In this document: positions 49,516-57,824 of the stretch, in pieces
Position numbering within the stretch: position 1 is the stretch's first letter
Layout of the letters: each line of letters begins with the position of its first letter
DNA from: Natronobacterium haloterrestre
GTDB taxonomy: Archaea; Halobacteriota; Halobacteria; Halobacteriales; Natrialbaceae
Reading direction: 5' to 3'
DNA length: 64,000 bases
Assembly: GCF_900112205.1 (NCBI RefSeq)
Contig: NZ_FOKW01000007.1
Coordinates: 62,001 to 126,000 of the forward strand
Translations under genes and position numbers: made by a program
The notes under the pieces: generated by a model
What the model was told of the DNA's origin: nothing
The model's input: only the letters and a program-made list of their open reading frames with translations
Databases searched by the model: none

Positions 49516-51849
49516 ATGATACCGAACACACTCACACCCGGAACGCTGTTGATCGCGATCGCAGCGTTCGCGAGTAGTCTCGCGGCGATTCTCCTGTTGT
49601 ACGGCTACGTCTACCGAACCGACGAACTCCGACCCGTGACACTCGTGGCCGCCAGCACGTCGACCCTCTCGCTGGTCGTCGCCCACACGTACCTCACCTA
49701 CCAGTTCGTCGTCGGCGATTACACCAATGCGTACGTCTGGCAGAACTCTGCAGACTACCTCGCGCTGCTTTACCGCCTGACAGGTCCGTACGCGAATCAC
49801 GAGGGATCGATCCTCCTCTGGGCGACCTTAACTGCGGTCGTCGCCACGTGGACGGTGTACTCGAGTCGGTTCGAGGGCCGGGGAGCGAACCTCGCACAGT
49901 CGATCTCGCTAGGTATCGTCGCTGCCTTCGCGACCATGCTCGTCGCCCAGAGTCCCTTTACCCCGATCGAAGTCGCGTTTCCGGACACGCCAGCGGGATT
50001 CGTCCCGCCGGACGGTGACGGCCTGAACCCGCTGCTGGTCGATCCCTGGATGGCGATCCATCCACCGATCACGTTCAGCGCCTACGCGCTGTTGATCGTT
50101 CCGTTCGCGCTCGGAGTTACGCACTTCGTCTCCCTGTTCCGGGGTGAAGACAGCGTCTTCGACGAATGGCTCGGGAGCATGCGCCAGTGGCTGCGAGTCT
50201 CCTGGCTGCTGTTGACCGCGGCGATCGTCTTCGGCGGCATCTGGGCCTACGGCGTCCTCGGGTGGGGCGGCTTCTGGTCGTGGGACCCCGTCGAAACCGC
50301 CGTGTTGATCCCCTGGCTCGCACTGACCGGCTCCCTGCACGCGATCAACCGCTACGGCAAGACCGGCGAGTATCCGATCTTCGCGCCAGCGTCGGCGACG
50401 CTCGTTTTCCCGATCGTAACCTTCGCGACGACGGTCGTTCGCAGCGGGGTCTTCCGGAGCGTTCACTCCTTTGCAGCGGGCGGGATCGGAACCGGCATCC
50501 TGTTCCTGCTCGGCGTCACTGGAACGACGGCGATCGCTCTTCCGTTCACCTACTGGTTCCTCGAGGCAGAGGAGGGGAGCCGAGATGCCGACGAGCCCTG
50601 GCTGAGCCGCCGTACCGTCTATCACGGAGCCGTGCTTGCCTTCGGCGTCCTCGCCTTTGTTTCGATCTGGGGGCTGTCTTTCCCCGTGATCCGCAACGCT
50701 GCGACCGGTGTCGAGGTCAGCGTCGGTCAGGACCACTACAACCTCTGGAGTTATCCCGTCGTCGTGGTGGGTCTGCTGGCGGGCGGGATGTACGCGCTGC
50801 TCGATCTCCGACGGCGAAAGCTGGCGATCGGCGCGACGGCGGCCGTCGCGGTTTCGACCCTCATCGCGGCGTTTATCGCCCCCTCGGCGAATTGGTACCT
50901 GAGCGATCCCGCTGCCCACGATCCACTCGTCTATCGGATCGTCGGTTCGGTCAGCGTCCTTTCGATCGTCCCGCCAGCGGCGTATTTCGCGGGTTCGTGG
51001 ATCTGGCGGTACGTCGACCGAATCCGGGGCGTCCCGTCGAGAACGTTCAAGATCCGCGAGACGGGGATCGTTCTCACTCACGTCGGCGCTGCGATGTTGA
51101 TCGTCGCTGTCTCTTTCATCTACCTGTTCTCGACGTCGGCATCGGTCGCAGTCGTCGGAATCGACGATGCCGGGACCGACCCGGAACCGATCGTCGAGGA
51201 GTCGCCCGACGGCGAATACGAAGTCCACGTGAGGAACTACGAGACCGTCGAAGAACCGACGATAGAGGAGGCGGCACGGAGTCCCGAGGAGGTACTGGCC
51301 GTCGACGAGGACGCCTCGCTGGTTCGGGGGGAGATAACCGCCATCGATTCGATCGACGGGACCGCGATCGCCCGGCTCGAGGACTCGAGCGTCTGGCTCG
51401 CGGGTGCCGACGACTCGCTTTTCGAAGAAGGGGACGAAGTCATCGCCCGTGGGACCGTTTTCGAGGGGGAGACGGCGGCAACGGACGCCCAGGCGTTCGT
51501 CTACACGGACGCTGACAACATGGGCCCGGTGTCGGATCCACCTCGTGACGTCCACACGCCGCGAGTGACCTCGCACGAACTCGACGTGACGGTCTACGAG
51601 GGTGGCGAGCGCGTCGCCGAAGGGACGCTCGCCGAGCAGGAGTACCTGCACTCACAGATGAACACCAACGATGCCGTGATCGAACGCGGGATCGCCGGCG
51701 ACACGTACGTCGTTGGGTCGATCGACGAACGCAGCGCGTCCATTACTATCGACACTTACCCGCTGGCGAACCAGATCTGGTTCGGTGTCGTACTTATGAT
51801 CGTCGGGATGACAGCGGTGACGCTGGCTGACAGTCGACGCGACCAGTAA
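49516..51849 (+). CDS. ccmF: Cytochrome c heme lyase subunit CcmF
   Basis: A 777-residue polytopic protein with about 14 membrane helices. The heme-handling WWD motif is visible near residue 255 (GILGWGG-like GVLGWGGFWSWDPVETAVLIPW), and other family segments include ANHEGSILLWA, DPWMAIHPPITFSAYALLIVPFALGV and RYGKTGEYPIFAPASATLVFPI. A soluble external beta domain lies at about residues 560-745 between the last helices. CcmF ligates heme to the CXXCH of exported apocytochromes, receiving it from CcmE. The protein is longer than E. coli CcmF (about 650). The ATG at 49516 lies 27 bases after the thioredoxin-like gene, implying one operon with it. Confidence 0.92.
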   Translation: MIPNTLTPGTLLIAIAAFASSLAAILLLYGYVYRTDELRPVTLVAASTSTLSLVVAHTYLTYQFVVGDYTNAYVWQNSADYLALLYRLTGPYANHEGSILLWATLTAVVATWTVYSSRFEGRGANLAQSISLGIVAAFATMLVAQSPFTPIEVAFPDTPAGFVPPDGDGLNPLLVDPWMAIHPPITFSAYALLIVPFALGVTHFVSLFRGEDSVFDEWLGSMRQWLRVSWLLLTAAIVFGGIWAYGVLGWGGFWSWDPVETAVLIPWLALTGSLHAINRYGKTGEYPIFAPASATLVFPIVTFATTVVRSGVFRSVHSFAAGGIGTGILFLLGVTGTTAIALPFTYWFLEAEEGSRDADEPWLSRRTVYHGAVLAFGVLAFVSIWGLSFPVIRNAATGVEVSVGQDHYNLWSYPVVVVGLLAGGMYALLDLRRRKLAIGATAAVAVSTLIAAFIAPSANWYLSDPAAHDPLVYRIVGSVSVLSIVPPAAYFAGSWIWRYVDRIRGVPSRTFKIRETGIVLTHVGAAMLIVAVSFIYLFSTSASVAVVGIDDAGTDPEPIVEESPDGEYEVHVRNYETVEEPTIEEAARSPEEVLAVDEDASLVRGEITAIDSIDGTAIARLEDSSVWLAGADDSLFEEGDEVIARGTVFEGETAATDAQAFVYTDADNMGPVSDPPRDVHTPRVTSHELDVTVYEGGERVAEGTLAEQEYLHSQMNTNDAVIERGIAGDTYVVGSIDERSASITIDTYPLANQIWFGVVLMIVGMTAVTLADSRRDQ

Positions 51850-51864
51850 CGAGCCCCGTCTTCG

Positions 51865-52542
51865 CTATTCTTCGACGATGTACTCGAACGTCATCCAGCC
51901 CGCAAGCAGGACGAGCAGGTCGTAGGTCACCAGGATCCGGAACCACGCCGAGGTCATCCCCTCCGAAAGTCCGGGGGCAGTCAATGCCGTCCCCGAGAGG
52001 ATGGTCGGGATAACAAGCGGGACGAGCAGGACCGGCAGTAGCGATTCCTGTAACTGGGAATGGAGCATAAGGATCGACAGCAACACGCCGACAGCGCTGA
52101 ACCCGAGCGCGGCAAGTGGGACGACCAGCAACACCGTCGTGAGCGTCGCCATGTCGAACGCGTAATCGAGGAAGACGACGACGAATCCCAGGCTCAGGAG
52201 CCCGATTCCGGTAATAAAGACCGTCGAACTCGCGACTTTCCCCAGGTAGATCGCCGACCGGTCGACCGGCGCAAGCAGCAGGCCGGCGATGGCCTCGTTT
52301 TTCCCCTCGAGCGCGACGGCGTGGGACATGCCGACCGCACCGCCGAAGACGACGGCCAGCCACAGGGCGCCGCGGGCGAGCACGTCGCGAGAGCCGACCT
52401 CCTCGCCGAAGACGAACGAGAAGACGACGATGATGAGCAAGGCGAACACGAAAGCGGCGTTCGTCGTCTGCTTGCTGCGGGATTCGACCAGCAGGTCCTT
52501 GCGGGCGATGGTGTAGACGACCCGGAGGTAGTCCCCGATCAT
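51865..52542 (-). CDS. ccmB: Heme exporter permease CcmB
   Basis: A 225-residue ABC permease with six predicted helices. The start DYLRVVYTIARKDLLVESRSKQTTNAAFVFALLIIVVFSF is the classical CcmB N-terminus, and RGALWLAVVFGGAVGMSHAVALEGKNEAIAGLLLAPVDRSAIYLGK follows the family pattern. With CcmA it forms the ABC unit of cytochrome c maturation system I, which drives release of heme-loaded CcmE from CcmC. The ATG overlaps the ccmA stop by ATGA, so ccmA and ccmB are translated together. It converges with ccmF, 15 bases away. Confidence 0.93.
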   Translation of the reverse strand: MIGDYLRVVYTIARKDLLVESRSKQTTNAAFVFALLIIVVFSFVFGEEVGSRDVLARGALWLAVVFGGAVGMSHAVALEGKNEAIAGLLLAPVDRSAIYLGKVASSTVFITGIGLLSLGFVVVFLDYAFDMATLTTVLLVVPLAALGFSAVGVLLSILMLHSQLQESLLPVLLVPLVIPTILSGTALTAPGLSEGMTSAWFRILVTYDLLVLLAGWMTFEYIVEE

Positions 52543-53348
52543 CCGTCGTTTGGCCCTCCGTCGTCGCCGGGTCCGCCTGAGCTTTCGGTTCCCGTCCCCA
52601 CAGCCGTCGACCGCGTCGGAACCGCCGTCGCGCTCGTTACCGCCCGCGGTTCGCCGCCCGTACAGCGTCGTTCGTACTCCTCGAGCACGTCACTCGCACC
52701 CTCGAACGCCGTCGTCTCGAGGTCGCCTACGAGGCGGCCGTCGTTCATGAACAGCGCGCGATCCGCCAGCCGGTAGCCCCGCTCGAGATCGTGTGTTGCC
52801 GCGAGGACGGTCCGATCCTCGAGATCCTCGAGGACTGCCGCGACGCGTTTCAGCGAGGTCTGGTCGAGCCCGGTGTAGGGTTCGTCGAACAACAGGAGAT
52901 CGGGGTCGTGGACGAGTGCCCGGGCGAGCGAGACGCGCTTGCTCATGCCGTGGGAGAAGCCGCTGACCCGTTCGCCCCCGCGGTCGGCGAGGCCGACCGT
53001 CTCGAGCAGCCCGTCACAGACCGTCGCGTCGACGTCGTGTAGTCGGGCGTGCAACCGGAGGTTTTCCCGTGCCGTGAGTTCCTCGTAGAGCATCGTCTCG
53101 TGGGCGACGACGCCGAGCCGAGAGCGAACCGCCGCGTTGCCGCCGACCAGCGGCTCGCCTTCGATCTCGATCTCGCCCTCCGTCGGGCGGGACAGCGACG
53201 CGAGCATCCGGATGAGCGTCGTCTTTCCGGCGCCGTTGGCACCGAAGAGGACGACCGTCTCACCGGCATCGAGAGTGAAAGAGACGTCGTCGACGCCGAC
53301 GTGCGTGCCAAACCGCTTTGTCACGCCGGAGACGGAGACGAAAGCCAT
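52539..53348 (-). CDS. ccmA: Heme exporter ATP-binding protein CcmA
   Basis: A 269-residue ABC ATPase. Walker A is GANGAGKTTL near residue 37. The signature region is SGFSHGMSKRVSLARAL, a variant of the usual LSxGQ typical of CcmA-like ATPases. Walker B is DLLLFDEPYTGLD, and the switch His is in AATHDLERG. The last 50 residues form a low-complexity tail of Thr, Gly and Ser. It powers the CcmABCDE heme-release step. The start at 53348 is fixed by a CTTAAG box 28 bases upstream that is shared with ccdA on the other strand. The stop overlaps ccmB by ATGA. Confidence 0.93.
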   Translation of the reverse strand: MAFVSVSGVTKRFGTHVGVDDVSFTLDAGETVVLFGANGAGKTTLIRMLASLSRPTEGEIEIEGEPLVGGNAAVRSRLGVVAHETMLYEELTARENLRLHARLHDVDATVCDGLLETVGLADRGGERVSGFSHGMSKRVSLARALVHDPDLLLFDEPYTGLDQTSLKRVAAVLEDLEDRTVLAATHDLERGYRLADRALFMNDGRLVGDLETTAFEGASDVLEEYERRCTGGEPRAVTSATAVPTRSTAVGTGTESSGGPGDDGGPNDG

Positions 53349-53373
53349 TGCCCGACGCTTGGCGGACGCATGA

Positions 53374-53379
53374 CTTAAG
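53374..53379. promoter_or_regulatory. Palindromic TATA element shared by ccmA and ccdA
   Basis: CTTAAG, its own reverse complement, has its centre 28.5 bases from the A of the ccmA ATG (53348, minus strand) and 28.5 bases from the A of the ccdA ATG (53405, plus strand). One symmetric box could therefore position transcription in both directions to give leaderless mRNAs. Confidence 0.6.
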
Positions 53380-53404
53380 CATTGTAATTCCGTACTGTCG
53401 CTCG

Positions 53405-54085
53405 ATGGAGCTACCGACGCTGTCAGTCGTTCTCCTGGCTGGTGCGGCCACGATTCTGACGCCGTGTTGTCTCCCCCTGTTGCCACCGCTGCTATCGGGC
53501 AGCGTCGGTCACCGTCTCCGCCCCGTGGCGATCGTCTCGGGCAGCCTGCTTTCGTTTATCCTGCTCGGCGTTCTCGTCGGTACTCTGGGTTCGTTTTCGC
53601 CGGAGACGCTTCGTGCGCCGGCGTTTCTGGCGATCGTCGCATTCGGCGCGGTGATGGTCGACGACGACCTGCACGGGATCTACTCGCGATACGCCTCGCG
53701 ACTCTCGAGTACCGCCACCGAACGCGTCGCTGCGCTCGACGAGCAACGACACCCGCTCGCGTCGGCGTTCTCGCTCGGTCTCCTGCTCGGGGTGATCTGG
53801 CTGCCCTGTGTCGGCCCCGTACTGGGTGCCGTCCTCGCGTACGCCGCGACGACCGGGGCAGCACTCGAGAGCGGTGCGTTCCTGTTCGTCTACGGCGTCG
53901 GGTTCGCGATCCCGCTTTTGGGCGTCGCCTACGGCGGCAAGATAGCGGGCCGGTCGATCGCGGACTACCTCGGGGTACTCGGCCGGCGGGACGTGGTTCG
54001 GCGGGCGGTCGGCGTCGTCCTGCTCGTGACCGGCGTCGCCCTGCTGTTCGAGGCCGACCGGGTTTTCCTTTCGGCGCTGTACTGA
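53405..54085 (+). CDS. ccdA: CcdA/DsbD-type thiol-disulfide electron transporter
   Basis: A 226-residue membrane protein with six predicted helices. The two redox-active cysteine regions of the CcdA family are present: TPCCLPLLPPLLSG with C21-C22 at the start of the first helix, and LGVIWLPCVGPVLGAVLAYAA with C135 in the fourth. CcdA carries electrons from cytoplasmic thioredoxin across the membrane to extracellular thioredoxin-like proteins, keeping apocytochrome c cysteines reduced. The membrane thioredoxin-like protein at 49027 is the likely acceptor. The start shares a symmetric promoter with ccmA. The unusual adjacent Cys-Cys in the first motif may not change function. Confidence 0.88.
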   Translation: MELPTLSVVLLAGAATILTPCCLPLLPPLLSGSVGHRLRPVAIVSGSLLSFILLGVLVGTLGSFSPETLRAPAFLAIVAFGAVMVDDDLHGIYSRYASRLSSTATERVAALDEQRHPLASAFSLGLLLGVIWLPCVGPVLGAVLAYAATTGAALESGAFLFVYGVGFAIPLLGVAYGGKIAGRSIADYLGVLGRRDVVRRAVGVVLLVTGVALLFEADRVFLSALY

Positions 54086-54406
54086 GGACCGAGACTGCTA
54101 GCTGATATCGCGCCGAAACGGAATGCGGCGTCTGGAGGTGTAATTCCGCCCTGGTCGCGCCGAGACCGTGCTGGAGTCGACCGACGTCAGTATCCGCCTC
54201 GTCCTGGCCGCCCAGAACCGCCGTCGAGGTTCCGCCATACACAGATCACCCGGTTCGGACGAGCGGGCACTGTCCCGACGACTCGAGCGAGAGTGTGCTA
54301 TCCCCATCGGTCGGTCCGAAGGTCCGGGGAGAACGTGACGACAGACATTCCTACTGTGTCGCGACTGGCGAAGGTTTGATGTGACGACGCCCGGAAGGGA
54401 GACGTA
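54086..54406. other. Intergenic region between ccdA and ccmE
   Basis: No supported gene is seen in these 321 bases; open frames on both strands have poor composition. The only clear element is TTTGAT at 54375-54380, about 29 bases before the ccmE ATG, which could be its TATA-like box. Confidence 0.45.
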
Positions 54407-54877
54407 ATGGATCGGAAAGTAAAGGTAGTGGTCGGTGGCGTCGGTATCGCCGTTCTCCTGGCGATCCTGGCGACCACGACGATGGGATCGGCCGCCCAGT
54501 TCGTCACCCCGACCGATCTCGCGGAAACGGACGACCACGACGATACCGTCGTCAAACTCGAGGGGCAGGCCGTCAACGTCGACGATGGCGATCCGATCAC
54601 CTTCGAAGTCGCGGACGAGAACTACACCAAGCCGGTGACCTACGACGGCGAGATGCCCGAGACCATGTCCGACGGCCGGGTCGTCGTCGCCGAGGGGTAC
54701 TTCGACGGCGAGGAACTCGAAGCCGACGACCTGACGGTCAGGGCTCACGAGGGCGAACATCCCGAGGATCACCCCGCAACCGAGACGAACGAAACGTCCG
54801 AGCACCTCGAGGACCACGCCACGACTGACGGGAACGAAAGCGACGAAGGCGGTGAACACGACGGGACCGATAGCTAG
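54407..54877 (+). CDS. ccmE: Heme chaperone CcmE, variant heme-binding motif
   Basis: A 156-residue membrane-anchored protein. One N-terminal helix (residues 6-28, VKVVVGGVGIAVLLAILATTTMG) is followed by an OB-fold domain with the family segments VVKLEGQAVNVDDGDPITFEVADENYTKPVTYDGEMPETMSDGRVVVAEGYFDGEELEADDLTVRAHEGEHPEDH. CcmE binds heme covalently on the outer face and passes it to CcmF. The usual HxxxY heme site (or the archaeal CxxxY) is here H114-E-G-E-H118, so the axial Tyr position is a His. The C-terminus is acidic and rich in His. A TTTGAT box lies about 29 bases upstream of the ATG. Confidence 0.87.
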   Translation: MDRKVKVVVGGVGIAVLLAILATTTMGSAAQFVTPTDLAETDDHDDTVVKLEGQAVNVDDGDPITFEVADENYTKPVTYDGEMPETMSDGRVVVAEGYFDGEELEADDLTVRAHEGEHPEDHPATETNETSEHLEDHATTDGNESDEGGEHDGTDS

Positions 54878-54998
54878 CTCGAGTCGTCCGCTTTCGACGC
54901 CGACCGCTGTTTTCGTATCCACAATCGAAGTTTCCGATAGCGTACTTTTTGTTCCCGATTTCTCACTGTCGATTCCTGAATGCGGATAACGAGGGCGG

Positions 54999-55008
54999 TT
55001 TTTAATTA
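54999..55008 (+). promoter_or_regulatory. TATA box of the mini-ORF and molybdoenzyme operon
   Basis: TTTTTAATTA is the strongest TATA-like element in the local region. Its centre lies 27 bases before the ATG at 55031, placing the expected transcription start at the mini-ORF start codon rather than at the molybdoenzyme gene 113 bases further on. Confidence 0.7.
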
Positions 55009-55030
55009 GACGGCTCCCCGAGTACCCCCC

Positions 55031-55147
55031 ATGATACAGGGGATCGACGGAACGTCGATCGATCAGGGACCCACCTTCGACGTCGGAACCGCTCCACCCG
55101 AGCGGGTGGCCCGAGCGGGACGGCCGGACCGGGTGATCCATCGATGA
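55031..55147 (+). CDS. 38-residue leaderless mini-ORF coupled to the molybdoenzyme gene
   Basis: An open frame of 38 codons beginning MIQGIDGTSI and ending in a basic stretch. It starts exactly where a leaderless transcript from the TTTTTAATTA box should begin, and its stop codon overlaps the molybdoenzyme start by ATGA (55144-55147). The peptide is hydrophilic with no known motif. It may be a leader cistron that loads ribosomes for the membrane enzyme, a regulatory peptide, or a small partner protein. Comparative data would be needed to tell whether the amino-acid sequence or only the coding is conserved. Confidence 0.55.
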   Translation: MIQGIDGTSIDQGPTFDVGTAPPERVARAGRPDRVIHR

Positions 55148-56655
55148 CCGAGCGACGGCTCGTCACTGTCGTGACGTTGCTCGCCGCGGGTATCTCGGCA
55201 GTCGCAACGTCGTTCGGAATCTACGCGACCTCCGAGCGGTTCCTCGTCTCGTCGTTCAATCGACTCGTCCTCGAAGTACTCCCGGGCTGGTTCGTCTCCG
55301 CGGTCATCCAGCGGTTCGGGGATCTCGCACTCGAGTTGAGTCTGCTCTTTTCGGGCGTCCTGCTGTCCGTGATCGTCGGTTCCCTGGCCCTGGCCGGATA
55401 CCGGCTGGGTGCGAGCGCGTTGCCCGCTTCCCGGGAACTGGTCGGGGCCGTACTCTCGGTCGTGTTCGTCTTCCTGGCAGCGTATCTCGTGGTCGGCGTC
55501 GCCCGCGCGGCCATCCTTCCGGCGGTCGTCGGCGGCGCCGTCGTCGCGGGATTCGATCACCTCTCGACCGCGGGAGACGCGAGTGCCGATGTGAGCCCCG
55601 ACCGGCGTTCGGTCGTCCAGGCGGTCACAGTCGTCGCTGGGTACAACGTCGTCGCTCACGGACTCGGCTTCCTTCGCCGGAGCCAGACCCAGCGAACCGA
55701 ACGCGAACTGCAGGAACGCGCGACGCGACTCGAGGCCGAACACCTGGTCTCCGAGGCCGACGACGCCGGACTGGAAGCCGACGGAATCAAGCCGTTGATC
55801 TCCGAAATCGGCGAATTCTACAAGGTCGATATCAATCCGAGTCCACCCTCGATCGATCCCGACGGCTGGCGCCTCTCCGTAACGGGGCTCGTCGAGGAGG
55901 AACTCGAACTCGACTACGACGACGTCCGTGGGTACGAAACCCGCAACCGGTACAAGGCGATCCGTTGTCTGAGCGACGACATCGACGGTGAACAGCTGGA
56001 TACCGCCGTCTGGATCGGTGTTCGGATGGCAGACATCCTCGAGGAGGCCGGGATCGAAGACGAGGGGGAGTACGCGTTGCTGTCCGGCGCCGACGATTAC
56101 TACTACTCGGTCCCGCTCGAGGACCTCGAGGAGTCCATGCTCGCGTTCGGGATGAACGGGATGGAGCTTCCCGCCGGTCACGGCTACCCCGTTCGACTGC
56201 TGGTTCCCGACCGCTGGGGGAAACTCCACGTCAAGTGGCTCACGGATGTCGAGATCATCGACGACGGGGAAGGCGGTTACTGGGAGGAACGCGGCTGGCA
56301 CGGAATGGGGCCGGTCAACGCGGTCACGAAGGTCGACCGGATCAATCGGCTCGAGGACGGCGGTATTCAGCTGGTCGGACACGCCTACGCGGGTGCCCGC
56401 GACGTCGAGACGGTCGAGGTGTCGATCGACGGCGGCGACAGCTGGGAGTCGGCGACGCTGAGCGATCCGCTTCCGGATTCGGACACGACGCGCCAGTGGT
56501 TGTACGAAATCGATCCTGACGAGGGTGATCCGGACAGCTACGACGTCTACGCGCGAACGATCGACGGTGAGGGGACCGTCCAGCCGGAAGCCCGATCGGA
56601 CCCGTTCCCGGACGGGGCCACCGGATGGGCCCACAGGTCCGTTCGTCGGGGCTAA
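55144..56655 (+). CDS. Sulfite-oxidase-like molybdopterin oxidoreductase with N-terminal membrane domain
   Basis: A 503-residue protein. Residues 1-185 contain four or five hydrophobic helices with a positively charged C-terminal end (RRSQTQRTERELQERATRLEAE). The external or cytoplasmic catalytic domain (about residues 210-500) is of the sulfite oxidase fold: GWRLSVTGLVEEELELDYDDVRGY, the molybdenum-ligand region KAIRCLSDDIDGEQLDTAVWIGVRMADIL with C275, GYPVRLLVPDRWGKLHVKWLTDVEI, and a C-terminal dimerisation domain with VEVSIDGGDSWESATL. Haloarchaeal members often serve as membrane-bound sulfite or nitrate-related oxidoreductases; the substrate is unknown. Position inside the cytochrome c region suggests electrons go to or from a c-type cytochrome. 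Translation is coupled to a mini-ORF by ATGA. Confidence 0.85.
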   Translation: MTERRLVTVVTLLAAGISAVATSFGIYATSERFLVSSFNRLVLEVLPGWFVSAVIQRFGDLALELSLLFSGVLLSVIVGSLALAGYRLGASALPASRELVGAVLSVVFVFLAAYLVVGVARAAILPAVVGGAVVAGFDHLSTAGDASADVSPDRRSVVQAVTVVAGYNVVAHGLGFLRRSQTQRTERELQERATRLEAEHLVSEADDAGLEADGIKPLISEIGEFYKVDINPSPPSIDPDGWRLSVTGLVEEELELDYDDVRGYETRNRYKAIRCLSDDIDGEQLDTAVWIGVRMADILEEAGIEDEGEYALLSGADDYYYSVPLEDLEESMLAFGMNGMELPAGHGYPVRLLVPDRWGKLHVKWLTDVEIIDDGEGGYWEERGWHGMGPVNAVTKVDRINRLEDGGIQLVGHAYAGARDVETVEVSIDGGDSWESATLSDPLPDSDTTRQWLYEIDPDEGDPDSYDVYARTIDGEGTVQPEARSDPFPDGATGWAHRSVRRG

Positions 56656-56742
56656 CTCCCCTCTCCAGCCGTCAGATCGAAAAAATTCACCGGCCTCGCT
56701 CGAGGCCTCGGACGTCAGTGCCGGTCGATCGTCCCGGCGGCG

Positions 56743-56886
56743 TCAATCCTGTCCACTCGATTCGCGCTCTGCCGTTACGTCCTCGAGACGCTGCTCGAGT
56801 TCCGACAGTCGATTCCGAAGGTAGAACACGTAAACGACGAGCGCTCCGAATACGGCACCGTAGGCGAACAGCAACAGGTAGTCCAT
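56743..56886 (-). CDS. ccmD: CcmD-like small membrane protein
   Basis: A 47-residue protein following ccmC by 6 bases. It has one membrane helix (DYLLLFAYGAVFGALVVYVFYL, residues 2-23) followed by a short charged coiled coil (RNRLSELEQRLEDVTAERES). This is the architecture of CcmD, which stabilises the CcmABC heme-release complex; sequence conservation of CcmD is always weak, so the call rests on size, topology and position. The frame ends TGA at 56743-56745. It would be missed by a minimum-length gene filter. Confidence 0.8.
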   Translation of the reverse strand: MDYLLLFAYGAVFGALVVYVFYLRNRLSELEQRLEDVTAERESSGQD

Positions 56887-56892
56887 GGCTGA

Positions 56893-57639
56893 TCAGTACT
56901 CCTCCGTCGGTTTGTAGGTTTCCGTCCGCGAGCGCTTCTTCAGCGAGTCGACACGGGTCGTGAGTTCGTGCAGACGAACCCTGGCCGCAAGCAGGGACAG
57001 GTAGAGAAACAGGACGGCGACGAGCGACACGAACAGCACCGAGGCCGTAATGGCGGCTTCCGCGTCGGGGTTGCCGACCGACGGCGCGTGCAGCCGGGCG
57101 GTCCACAGCCGCGTCGACGCGTAGGAAATGGGAACGGTAATGAACCCGATGACGCCGTAGACGGAGGCGAGACGGGAGACTCGGCCCGCTCCGCCGCCAC
57201 TCGAGTAGATGATCAGATAGCCCGCGTAGATGAACCAGACGAACAGGAAGGTAACCAGCCGGATATCGGACCAGTTCCACCAGGTGTTCCAGATGACGCG
57301 TCCCCACGCGCTGCCCGTGACCAGCGTCAGCGTCGCGAATACGAACCCCAGTTCGGCAGAGCCGTGGGCGAGTTGTTCCCAGAACCGAGTGCCGGTGACG
57401 AGATAGCAGACGCACCCGAGGAAGGTAACCGTCAGCGCCAGACCACCGACCAGTGCGAGCGGGACGTGCCAGTACGCAATGAGGTTGACCCCGTGGCTGA
57501 CGCCGTACATCGAGTCCGACGCATAGCCAAACACTAGCCCGAGCGATGCGAGGCCGAACAGTAGCGTGAGATACCCGTGCACGGAACTACGGAGTATCCG
57601 CCGTAGTAGTCCGATCGTCCGTTTTTCGTACGAGCCCAT
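56893..57639 (-). CDS. ccmC: Heme handling protein CcmC
   Basis: A 248-residue membrane protein with six predicted helices. The WWD heme-binding motif is WGRVIWNTWWNWSDIRLVTFLF near residue 118, flanked by conserved histidines in SHGVNLIAYWHVPLALVG and ARLHAPSV. CcmC loads heme onto CcmE. The C-terminal 40 residues are charged (RVRLHELTTRVDSLKKRSRTETYKPTEEY). The start at 57639 is supported by GTTTTTTGAG about 27 bases upstream; the longer frame adds 16 unconserved residues. It is followed 6 bases later by the ccmD-like gene in the same operon and diverges from hemE. Confidence 0.93.
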   Translation of the reverse strand: MGSYEKRTIGLLRRILRSSVHGYLTLLFGLASLGLVFGYASDSMYGVSHGVNLIAYWHVPLALVGGLALTVTFLGCVCYLVTGTRFWEQLAHGSAELGFVFATLTLVTGSAWGRVIWNTWWNWSDIRLVTFLFVWFIYAGYLIIYSSGGGAGRVSRLASVYGVIGFITVPISYASTRLWTARLHAPSVGNPDAEAAITASVLFVSLVAVLFLYLSLLAARVRLHELTTRVDSLKKRSRTETYKPTEEY

Positions 57640-57756
57640 ACTCCCGGGTTCGCTGCCACTCTCAAAAAACATCCGTCCCGTTCCCACCGTTCGGAGAGTT
57701 CTCGGCGTCGGATGGGTGACCGCCGACCTCCGTCGGCGAACGTGTCAGGTTCAACC

Positions 57757-57824
57757 TATATAAGAGGACTGTATTTTACAGACGTACCGGCGTAACCAGT
57801 TACTAATAAGTAGGGGCTACTTAT
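57757..57824 (+). promoter_or_regulatory. Upstream TATATAAG box and hairpin before hemE
   Basis: A strong TATATAAG (57757-57764) and, 42 bases further, a perfect 8-base inverted repeat ATAAGTAG-GGG-CTACTTAT (57806-57824) lie in the ccmC-hemE spacer. They are separate from the TATTAGG box (57891-57897) that fits a leaderless hemE start. The hairpin could be an operator or an RNA structure in a longer hemE transcript. Confidence 0.45.
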
